A stretch of 64,000 nt of DNA. Origin: Shinisaurus crocodilurus (Eukaryota; Chordata; Lepidosauria; Squamata; Shinisauridae). The stretch spans positions 291,758,971 through 291,822,970 of the forward strand of contig CM037878.1 in assembly GCA_021292165.1 (NCBI GenBank), given 5' to 3'. Made by a program: the position numbers and the translations under genes. Position 1 is the stretch's first letter. The number at the start of each line of letters is the position of its first letter. Below, piece after piece: positions 35,901 through 47,700 of this stretch. The notes under the pieces are model-generated. The model was given only the letters and a program-made list of their open reading frames with translations. It was not told the DNA's origin and did no database searches.

Positions 35901-38900
35901 ACCTATTTCAGTGTTTGGATATTAATGTTAAAGTGCTGACTTCAGGTGGACAGGTTGGAGTTTATTCTCAGTTTTTCAGCCACCCTCCTGATAAAAGTAT
36001 CAGACCTTCCCTTTGGAGTCTGCCCCTTTGTAATAATTTCAAATGCTGTCACTTCTTGTTGAACTGCTAAGAGATATAAATATGGTAAGCAGTATATAAA
36101 CATATGAAATAAAATAAATATGAAATAAAATTCTTTACCATATAACATTCTTTGTAAAAAACAACAACACCTGTATTCATTTATATCATTATTAACTAGA
36201 ATTTTAACTTGCTTTTCTTTTCGAAAGGAAACCTGCAATGGAACTGAAGGTGGTGTCTGTTTAACATTTGTTTATGTGTTGAGATCAGTTGGACTCTCTT
36301 TGCTAGCTGGCATAGAGAGAGCTCCATGCAGCACAGTAAATGTTATTTTTGCAATTTAATAAATCTTTAAAATTTCTTTCAAAAATCATGAGTACTGCTT
36401 TTTCATAGAGAAAACACCACAATCGGGTGCCCAGCGATATCCACCGAGGCATCAAGCTGACCTGTTCAGCCCCACTCAGCAAGGCTGCTGCGTCATATAT
36501 CGTCTTGTCCAAAAATCATTATTTTCTAAAATTACAAAATCTGTATTAGGGCACTACCTTTTATTAGGCCAGCTCAAAGGTCACAAAATACTGTGCAAGT
36601 TTCCAAGTTCGCTAGAGCTCTTCATCGGGCAAGGTGCCAAGCAAAGTAAAAAAAGGGGGGGTTGGGGGGGGGAGAAGTGGCTAATGTTCAAGCCATGGAG
36701 CCTGCATCTGGTTACAGTCTGAAAGTGAGAGGAGGCTGCAGACATCCCAGTTAGACTCTATCAGGTCCTGAGAAGATGTCAGACTGTACCTGGGACTCTC
36801 CCAAGGATTCAGGGAAGAAGAAACAAACAATGGTTGATCCCCCATTTTTGAAAATATAAAATCCAGCTGTTACTCAGAACCCATCTCCATCCTTATTTTT
36901 GCCTGATGAAGAGTTCTGGAGAACTTGAAAGTCTGCACATCATTATCAATCATTATCATTACTAAAAATCTATACACTTCTGTTCACCCACAAGGAATCA
37001 CAGGGAATCACGTATTTAACATAAGTGCCTGGGCAAAAAGGAACATTTTAATTTGGTGGTGGAAAGAAAACAAAGTCGGTGCCAATCGTATCTCATTTGG
37101 GAGGGCATTCCAAAACTGGGGTGTCACTGCAAAGAAGACCCTCTCCTTTGCAAATCCAAAATTGACCTTTGAGTTGGCCTGATAAAAGGTATTATTGTAA
37201 CGTAGATTTTGTAATGTTGGTCAGTATGGCTACATTTGCTTTTTTTATATTTTTGAAAAGTGCATGTTATCGAGACGTGCCAAAGGCACCGAGAGATCCA
37301 CTGGGAAATTCTGCTGCACAAGCCCCACTGAAGTGAATGGGAGCTGTGCTAGAGCAGAGTGGAGCTCTTCCATAGCTCCCATTTATTTCAAATGACGTTG
37401 CAACAGATCATAGAATAATAGAACAGTAGAGTTGGGAGGGGCCTACAAGGCCATCGAGTCCGACCCCCTGCTCAATGCAGGAACCCAGGTCAAAGCATCC
37501 CTGACAGATGATTGTCCAGTTGCATCTTGAATGCCTCCAGACTGGGAGAGCCCACCACCTCCCTGGGTAGTTGGTTCCATTGTCTTATTGCTCTGACAGT
37601 CAGGAAATTTTTCCTGATGTTTAGGTGGAATCTGGGTTCCTGGAATCTAAAGCTTCTATGGGCACAGTCCTATGGGGATGCCTGTAAGCCCCCGAACTCG
37701 GAGGCTCACGGGCATCCAGTGCAGAGCGGGAGGAGCAGCGGAGGCCATCTTCGCCTCCCCGCTCCTCCCGCTCTGCATTTTCGTTAGACGGCCGTTTTCA
37801 GCCATCTAGCAACGGCATTTCAGAGGCAGAGGGAAGGAGGCTGGAGCAACTTCAGGATACTTTGTATCCTGGCTGCCCCTGCCTCCTCCGCTCCTCACCC
37901 CCTGAACTGCCCCCTTTTACCCATCTCCAAAGTTGTTTTCCCACCCTCAGAGAGCAGCCAGTGTGGTTCTTTCCACGCCAGCTGCGAGGGGATGGGAGAG
38001 GGGGATCAGAGCTCCAATTCCCAGCTGGGAATCCAAACTATCCCATAGGCCCCTCAGACAATAAATAACTACAATTTACAGTATTTATTCGAGAAAATTT
38101 ATATCCCATTCTTCCACGGTAATAAACAGTATTCAGGGTGGCTTACATAATTATAAATAATGTCATAAAAAGCAAGTTAAATAGATTGTTTAGCAGAATT
38201 GTTTGCAAAACAACTGAAATTAGGCAAGAGCCAAAAAGAAGGTTCTTTTCTTTAAGGCCGTAAGGGCTAAACTGCATGTTATGTTAAGCACAGAATTAGC
38301 AGGCGGGTCCTTGCTTTTTCTTTGCTAAACAGCAGGAGCTGGGGGGTGGGGAATGGGCAGTTATTAAGATCAGGACTGCAGCATGGGGAAGAGGGAATGT
38401 AACCCCTTGCCCCCACTGATCCAGATCAAGACTGGAGTGGGGGCAAAGGGTTACATTCCCTCTCCCCCAATCTTAATCACACATATACAAGCACATCACC
38501 CATTATTTAGCAACAAAAAACAAGTACAAACGTGGTAATTACATAACGTAACATGTAGTCTTGCCCTAAGAGTGCCACCTGAACCTACCTCCATCTTTAG
38601 TGGCAAGAAAAAATAGAGAGGAAAAGAAATATAAGCTACTCTTTGAAGGGAAGAATGTGGTCAGCTTTAGTTCTTCGCATTCCCAAACCAAAACACACAC
38701 ATTTTTTGCTCATTTGTTTTGTTTTAAATCAAGCGATACTCACGCGGGGCCTGCCGCCACCATGACACAGCTGCCAAGCTCGGTGCAATTGCAGTCACAG
38801 CCCCTGGCTTTACTCGCTGGTGTGTCATCATGACTAAAGCCGAAAGAATGACCCAGCTCATGTGCAATGATCTCGGCATCAACTTTGGGATCTGTATATG

Positions 38901-41900
38901 TCTGTATACAATGAGTCAAGGGAAAGGAAGGATTGCGATGAACAGAATATTAAATATTTAGAGCACCTGCAATAAATATACACTTGGTGCTACAATTGTG
39001 GCCGGGTACCGGCTAGATGGGCGATTTAAAAATACAATAAATAAATAAATTATGGTTCTACTGGGTGGGGTTGGAATGCAGCCATTATTTTGCCAATAAC
39101 CCAATTCTACAACACTTCAAGGGTTCAGAAAATACCTCCTCGTTGTCACGACAAATCCGGCAGAGCACTTTGAGGCATTTATTTCAATTTCTACTCTGCC
39201 CTATCTGAAAGACTCAAGGGTCCAGTTCGCACGACCCAGGCTGCGAGCGGGGGAGGCACCACGGGGCCGTCCACGGGGTCCAGCGGGGTGCCACAGACGA
39301 CCTGCGCCCCGTGCGCGTGGGCGGACCATGGTGGAGCCGGCAGTCCCCGCACCGCAGTGCGGGCCTCCCGGCGCTAGGGGGCGGCGGCCCAGGATGCCCA
39401 GACAGGCCGTTAGCCCCTACAGGCAGGAGCGGCCGCAGCTCCGGCCGCTCTGGGCTGCCGCCTCTGTGCTGCCCCCGCGGGACGGCCGCCTGCTGTTCGC
39501 CACACGTGGTAGGGGCGTACCCCTCTGCTGCCCATGGTCACTTTGCATGTGTCCCGCGGGGGTGCCCCCGGCCGGCGTTCACACGACACGGGAACTGCGG
39601 GGGACTTCTGCTCCCCCGCGGTTTCCATGTTGTGCGAACACACCCCTAGGTGAAAACAGTATAAAACCAAAGAAGCATAATAACGAAAACTCTAAAAGTA
39701 CAGGGTGGAATCCAAGACGGCACAAGAGTGATCTGGTGGACACTGTGCTAGACAGTGAAAACCTGGGCCAAATGTCAGACCGACCAGAACAGGAATAGTA
39801 GAATAGTTTTGAAGATAAATGGAATATTTACCTCTTGAGACAAACTACTGCATGCATCTCCCCAGATTGGATCTAGATCAGTGTTCTCCAACCTTGGGTC
39901 CCCAGATGTTTTTGGCCTACAGCTCCCAGCATACCCAGCCAGCATGGCTAATGGCAAAGGATTCTGGGAGCTGTAGTCCAGCAACATCTGGGGACCCAAG
40001 GTTGGATAGCCCTGCTCTAACCAGTATGCCACACTGGCTCTCGTTTCATTATTTTATTGAAAATAAAGAGTTATTGGCCTTCCAAAATAGCTAAACTCTC
40101 CTAAACTACAATTTTCGTAGAGAAACAAATAAAATATTAAATATATTCCTGTATAAAGTTCAAATCAGTTTGATTCAAACAGAGGCATTCTAACAGAAGC
40201 ATTTGTGCTGACATACTGTGACTTTTGACTGAACCTTTCAGTGACCTAGGAGTTTGATATGGGAAAGATGAAATTTCCCCACCTAAACTCGGGAAAGGCC
40301 AGGCCAACAGGTGCTTTAGATAAGAAAGCTGGGGGAAAGGATACCTCTTACTAGGCAAATGTACATGTTCAGATTATGATGCAAATAAGGAACATAAAAT
40401 ATTGTAAAAAATAAACAGGACCTATGAAAGCAAACCTCATGGTGTCCTGTTTGGGGAACTTTAGGAAATGTGCTCAGAAAAGCTGACAAGATATAAAATA
40501 AATATATCACTCCCAAATCATAGCTGAGAACTTTGGAAAAAATAATAACTATTGTGAAGAAAAAGCGTCAGAGTTTCCTGCACCACACACACACACACAC
40601 ACACACACCTCCACAAGTGTAAACAAGTTAATCCCAGCTGGAGGTTGGGAATCCCATGCAAATGTACATAGCTTTCTCTGATGGCGCCTCAGAGTCTCCC
40701 ATGTCCCTTTGATGCCTCTGTGCCAAAGATATTCGCCCTCTAGTCATGAGCAAGAAACCACCCCTCTTCTTCCTAGCCCCGATGAAGTCCATCCTGATTG
40801 GCTAAAGACAGCTGGGCTACTGAAAGGAGGGGTGGGGGGGAATCCATATTGCTGCTGTGGCTTCTGGTTTGGGTTGTTGTCTGCACACTTTCGCGGGAGT
40901 AGCAGGGATGTTGAAGAGTCCTTGGTCTCGAGTCACGAGTCGAGTCACGAGTCTTTGGACCCGAGTCTCGAGTCCGAGTCCAAGTCCTTGGTCCAAAATG
41001 GTGACTCACGAGTCCCAAGTCCCGAGTCACTCCCAAAGCTGACTCCACGAGTCCCTATTAAAATCAATGGGGGTTTTTCCCAACAAAATAAGGCTACTTC
41101 AGATGTGTGGCTTAAATAAATTCTAGGCACAAGTGTGCCTTTTTATTTCAAAACTCTGCCACTGATTTTGGCAAGAACAGACCAGGCAGAAAAACCCAAA
41201 ATAACCAGGCAGGCAGAGGAGGCAGGGAACCCCAAAGCAGGCAGGCAGAGGCGTTTGTCTTGGACAATTCAAACTGTGGAACTGGTTAAGAAGAGACCAG
41301 GCAAGCAGAGGAGGCAGGGAACCCCAAACAGGCAGGCAGAGGCAGCCAAACCCAAAATGTCTGAAAGGTTGCATTAGGAAAATGATTTTAAAAAATAAAC
41401 TTGGATTGTTACTGCAACTGGGTCCAGGCAGCACCTGCAGGTGGCATCAAGCAAGGATGTTGACGAGTCCTTGGTCTCGAGTCCCGAGTCGAGTCTCGAG
41501 TCCCATTAAAAATATTGGGACTCGAGTCCGAGTCGAGTCAGAGGGGGGACTCAGTCCGACTCACAAGTCGAGTCCTCGAGTCCGAGTCCCCATCCCTGGG
41601 GAGTAGGGCTTTTTTGCTGAGGCAAGCCCTGAAGAGGACCAACGCTCAGGGGCAAAGAGAGTATGTGCCTGGGTATTTATATAGTAAGGGACTAGTTTTG
41701 TTGTTTTGTAGCTCTACTGTGTATACCAAAGTGTCTCTCCACCTTTCTCCCTCTTCCCTCATTCCCCACCTTTTATTGTAATCTGTGTGTGTGGTTCCTC
41801 TGTGGTTCAGTACTAAATCCAGTGTGTAGACAAGGGCAAGTCCCTGAGAGAATCAGTGTCAAGACGGCAGAGCTAAGGCTGGCAGTTTTGCACCTTTGAT

Positions 41901-44742
41901 CTCTGGTCTTGAGTAAAGGACCGGTTGGTAGTCCTTCACAAGTCACAACTATGTTTTAAAGAAATTCCATTCTGTGGAAAGGACTCAGGTAAACACACAG
42001 TGCTAATAAATAAAAAAATCATTTAAATATGAGAGGAAAATTTCAAGAAATTCAGAAACAAACATTGGTTCTCATCAACACATTCCACCTCTCTTCACAG
42101 AACCAAATATTGGTTCTCACAGGACACAACATCTGTCCTCAGGAGGACAATGGCACCGGTCCTCATCGACTTCCCTGCTCTGTTTTGCTACAAGCTCAGT
42201 AATGCCATATAGCAGTGAGATATTTTATTACTTTAAAGGCAATGCTCCTAGAACTAAACTTTAAATGCTTTTAAAATGCTTTGGTTGTAACAATTTTTGC
42301 ATTTTTTGTATTTGTTCAATGCTCGTATATCAAATGTAAATCACATAGAAACTGCTTGAGATTTTAATGTAAAAGACAAATAGACATGCCTGATCTCAGA
42401 GTCCTCTGTCTAAAAATTCTGTGTTAATACCAGGAATTTTGTAAACTTGTAATTCCTTGGTGACACCTTGCTCCTGGAATATGGGATGGGATATAGTACC
42501 TGCTGATCCATGATCCAGCTAAATACAAAAATGCCATATTGTAATATCCCTAGGCAAGGTCAAATATGTCACACTTGGCTCCTGCTTAACTACAGCTACA
42601 GCTCTTGTGCCTGGTCCTGACTGGAGCGATCTCATCTCTGGGTTTACCCTTGCGCTGTTCTGCAGTTCCAGCTTCTACAAATGTACACCCTTGCTTAGGT
42701 CTTGGACTCATAGATCTCATAGATCATAGAGTTGGAAGGAGCCTACAAGGCTATCGAGTCCAACCCCCTGCTCAATGCAGGAAACTAGAGGAGGGGTCTC
42801 CCATCCAAGTAATAACCAGGCTTGACCCTGCTTAGCTTTCTGTTTTGTTGCCAGTTTGCTCTCACCTCCCCAGTTCTTAGACCCTGATAGGAGCAACTAA
42901 CCATAGACACTTAGGGTGCTTCCAGATAGAGCAGTCTAAGCACTATCAATTAAAAGGCATTGTGCTGCTATTCTGTCTTTTCTTCTTTAATGGATTTTTC
43001 TGGTAAGAAAAAAAGATGGCCGAACCAGTGGAAAAACACAGGATGGCTACAAATGGAAGATATGGTCAGGATCCCCTGTAAAATTCCCTGAATAAAACCT
43101 GGTCTGGAAGTACCCTTAAAAACTCATTTACTACAACTAGCATCACATATACACCCCCTCCAAAGCAGCCAATGAATTTAAGGGAAACAGTAGTGACATA
43201 GACATAAAGAGACTGATAATCACCTACACGCACAGCAGACACTGAAACGTGAGTGTAAAGACAAAAACGGTCTCCCCATGCAAGTCCAGCAGGTTGCCCT
43301 TTAGCCCTATAGCATAACAGAAAATGTTGTTATGTTATGTCTCATGGCAAAAAAAAACCTAGTGATGGATAAAAGAGTATGAAAATACATATTTTATTTG
43401 TACAGTTTTATTCTTACCTCCACAATCTGAGGCAAGTGAGGTGGACCAGGGTTAAATCTGGACTGAATCCTGTAGCTAGGAGAACCTGCAGTGCTGCTGC
43501 TATATTGCCCAAGCTGGTGGGCAAGCACTTTTTAATCTTCTTTTGTATTATACTGATTTTATAGTTGATTGTGTAAAAAGGTGGAGTAGGAATGAACACT
43601 AATAGTAAATGAATAAATAGGCCACCACCAAAGGCAAAGGGAGGATCTGAACTCAGCTTTTCGCCACATCAAGAACTCTGACACTGCAGGACAAGCATCA
43701 ATTGTCTGACAGAAAAACAGCAGAGGGCTTGGTGGTTCCTGAGGGTGAGTCTCTTTTCTCTCTCTACCCAGGACCGGTGCAGGGCAGTTTGGCGCCCTAG
43801 GCGAAATTATATTTAGCCCCCCCTCGTGCCGTGGGGGGGGCTCCGGAGCAAAGCAGCCCTGCTTTGCAAACCACCACCACCCGCAGCTGCCAGACCCCCC
43901 CACCCCCCGCAGCCGCCCCCCTGCTGCCCCCCCACCTACCTTCCCCCCACCCTGGCCGCCGCCTCCTCCTCCGAGGAAGTGACGCAACAGGACCCCCGCG
44001 CTCTGTTTTTGGCCGGGGGAAACCAGGGCAACAGGGCTGTTTAAGCCCTGTTGCCCTGGTTCCTCCCGCCAAAACAGAGCGCGGGCGAGGCTCTGGAAGT
44101 GGCGTGGAGAAGGTAGGTGGGGGGGTCCAGCGGCGGCTGCGGCGGGGGTGGGGGTGGCGGCTGCGGCGGGGGTGGGGGTGGCGGCTGCGGCGGCTGTGGG
44201 GTGGCGGCAGCGGGGGGTGGCGGCAGCGGGGGGGTGGCGGCAGCGGGGGGCAGCGGGAGCGGGGGATGGTGGCAGCGGCAGCAGCAGCACCCAGGCTCGG
44301 CCCCACCACTACCTCCGGGCGCAATCCCCCCGCACTGACCTGGCTTTGTCGGCAAGGCAGCCGGGCGGGGCAGGAGCGCGCCAGCAGCGAAGAGGAGCGC
44401 AGCGTTCCTGCGCCCTCTTCAGCTACGCGCCCTAGGCAACCGCCTAGTTTGCCTAGCGGTAGCGCCAGCCCTGTCTCTACCCTTCATATGCCAGAGAACT
44501 TCATTAGGCTAGAGCAGTGTTCTCCAACCTTGGGTCCCCAGATGTTTTTGGCCTACAACTCTCAGCGTGCCCCAGCCAGCGTAGCTGGGAGTTGTAGGCC
44601 AAAAACATCTGGGGACCCAAGGTTGGAGAACACTGGGCTAGAGATTCATCAAGACAAAGTCACGTGCTCCCCATTCCCTTATGTTCTCTGGTGTCAGAAG
44701 TGTGTCAAGTTCTGGACTGTAAGCCCCTCAAAGGCAAGGGAT

Positions 44743-44773
<31 letters not shown>

Positions 44774-47700
44774 TTTTATGAATCGCCCATCTGGCCAGAC
44801 ATCCGGCCACTCTGAGCGATGTACAATCCAATAAAATACAAGAGGGGGACACACACACACACACACACACACAGTATAAAACACAATGAAAAACAGAACA
44901 AAACTTAAAAATCCGAACCCACCTCACATTCCCGCCTGAAAAGCCACGTTTTTAATGCACGGCGGAAGCTAATCAAGGAAGGGGCATGGCGGAGGTCACT
45001 GGGGAGAGAGTTCCATAAATTGGGGGCTGCCACAGAAAAGGCCCTCCTCCTAGTCCACTCCCCACCTAGTCCCCTCCTCCTAGGCCCTCCTCCTAGTCCC
45101 CTATACTCCTGTATGTGGCAAAGTGCCATGCACACTGATGGCACCGTGCAAATAACTAAATTAATTTTAAAAAATAGCGGGTCCTGCCTCCTGAGCATGG
45201 AGGTCTCCAATAAGATTTTACTTTCCTCCCTTCCCAGAGAGGGAACATCTCCCAGCTGTGGAGACTGCCCGCAGGAGAAAGGAGGAGAGCTGCAGAGTGG
45301 CTGGGGACGTGCCCTCACAGTACCGCGTTTACAATACCACCCTTTCCAGGATTGGTTTCCTCCAGAAGGAAGCACTGGAGGTTTATGATGTGCCTGTAAG
45401 ATCTATTTATGTGAACATGTACAAGTTGAGGAGAAATGGTGTTCGTTCTAAGGAAGCATTTGTATAAAATTATAAACAATGTGAGACAGTGGGCAGGGGG
45501 ACTTTTTAAAATCAGTTTCTCATAACAGGGAGAACTTGGGAGTCCCCCATTGTCTACTGAAACTAAACGGCAGTAGATTTAGGACAACTCATTGTGATAG
45601 CTGGGAAAGGCCATCATCTCATGTTCTGCGAGTGAGCTCCCAGAGGCCTTTGGCTAGCTGCTGCTGGAGACAGAATGCTGGAGCACGTGGCTCTTAAGAC
45701 TGCCAGAGAAGGCAGTTCTTGTGGGGATCAATGCAGGCCTCTGCGAGGCTCTATGAAACTGAAAAGCTTATACATTCTGGTGATAGGTGAGCCAACCTGC
45801 TTTGAAGATTTCCTTCCATTCTAGCGGAGCCCACTATGAATAGCTAGAGCTCCAAAATGCAGGTGGAGGTTATGGCCTGGCCACTGGAGTATTGTTGAAA
45901 AGAATAAGGCAACCAAGATTCCTAGGGATATCCCAATCTCTGAGCCCTGCCAAGGTGCAACTGTGTATGGAGAAATAGTTCTCCAATGGTAACTTCTCAG
46001 TGACATGGTTCTGATTTTGGGTACATCTAATCCCTCTGACACCAATGATGTGAACACCAGCAGATTACCCAAGATTTCCTCATTGCTTTAAAAAAAAAAA
46101 AAAGAAAAAAAAGTTCTGATGCTAGTAAAACCAGGAAGACAGACATTTTTGAAATGGGAAATTGTGGAGTCTTACGTAATTATGCCAGCGTGGTCAAAAT
46201 GGACACGATGCCGAAGCTCATAACGGGCATAATTGTAAAATGCATTCATAGTTATGCCAAGACTTTGAATACCAATTGTTACGTAGTCTTTCTCAGTCCA
46301 CAGCTCCAGACCGACCAGATAAATACGAAGACCTAATGGCAAGAACATCTGAAAATAGAAAGCCCAAAAATTAATTACCGCCTTGAAATATACAGTACTG
46401 TTGCCAGAGCGCCTTCATTTTGTCCATTTATAGCAGACATATTGGCAAGGCTGGCCCAAGACGTCTTGCTGCCGGAAGCAAAGGACAAAATGGCATCCCA
46501 TTCTGTCTACAGAGACGGACTGAACTGGCAGCTGAATCTTACTTCAACCCTGGGAAAGGGGTAGCATCTTCCAGTGCACTGGAGGGCATCATGCCAGCTT
46601 AGGTGGTGCTGGACAGGCTTTGTAGCATGCGCCATCTTCCAAGTGAAGGGAACAGCCGCCCCCCCAGCATCTGCTGCCCAAGACAGCTGCCTCACTCTGC
46701 ACCCGTCTTCCACTGAAATGGTGATGGCTGAATGCCCCAGAGCAACGGCGCTCCTGGATGTGCTAAGCCTATCTTCCCAGCACCCAAATGCAGTCAAGGC
46801 AACACCCTGCCGCTCATTATTTGACAACAGCAAGAGCCCTGTGTGCAGCCTTTGTGATCATCATCTAGTCTAGACTAGTACCGGCTCACCCATCAACACC
46901 CGCCATCTACAACTCCCTTTCCAGAACCACCCTTGGCACCTCCACTGCTTTTGTTCCCCACAGAGCTTCTTTTACAGCAGACACCTTACTCTTTTATTTT
47001 CTTAAAAAGTATAATTGCCTTCAGACCCCTGTACTTGGTCTATTCTTGAGCAATCCTGCTGGCAGGCACTTTGCTTGACTCACTCTTGGAACTCCCAGCT
47101 GGGGGGACCCATCTTTGCACCCTATCACCTTTAGCCTATGGGCCATAAGGGTTGGTTGTTACCATTTGGAGTAAATAATACCGTGTTCAAGGTACTGTTG
47201 TTAACAAACAAAGCCCTAAATAACTCGGGACCAGGATACCTAGCAGACCACCTTCCCCTATATACACCTAGCTAATCTCTAAGATCTTCAGACGAAGCCT
47301 TATTGGCTGTTTCACAACCAACAGAATGTATATTAAGCAGTATGCAAGGACTACTAATAAACAAACAAACAAACAAACAAGACAGCATTTATTTGAAAGC
47401 TGATGACCCTAGTAAAATTATTAGCCATGATGGCCACTGGCAATGAGTAGCTTTCACCAATCCCAACCCCCTTAACTGTGTAAAAAATGTTTTATTTATT
47501 TATTTACATTTTAACCCCACTCTTCAGCCAGAAAAGGCTCCCAGAGTGGCTTACAAAGATTAATATTAGACATAAATAACATAAATACATAACAAAAATA
47601 CATAAAATTCAGTTGGGGGCTGTAGGTTTAACACTTTTTGTCCAATTAGGACCCAAGGGGGCTGAAATTGACAGGAAAAGAGCTACAATGTATTGAAATT

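Noticed and set aside
39311..39798. 156- and 112-codon open frames in GC-rich DNA
   Set aside because: No recognisable domain, overlapping frames in the same DNA, and inverted ends indicating a repeat.
42090..42240. Minus-strand stretch reading C-H-C...C-C-V-L before a gtgaga donor-like site, reminiscent of the C-x-C...C-x-M part of an ADAM catalytic exon
   Set aside because: No HExxH motif, no acceptor in a suitable place, and the true catalytic exon is present at 38891-38744.
43418..43485. 68-nt splice-flanked segment of a length suiting the missing exon between 46176 and 38891
   Set aside because: In the required phase it has a stop after two codons, and its open frame has the wrong phase.
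43831..44781. 316-codon Pro/Gly/Ala-rich open frame and several overlapping long frames on both strands
   Set aside because: They arise from the GC-rich core of the hAT element at 43769-44473 and run through its boundary and a separate MITE.
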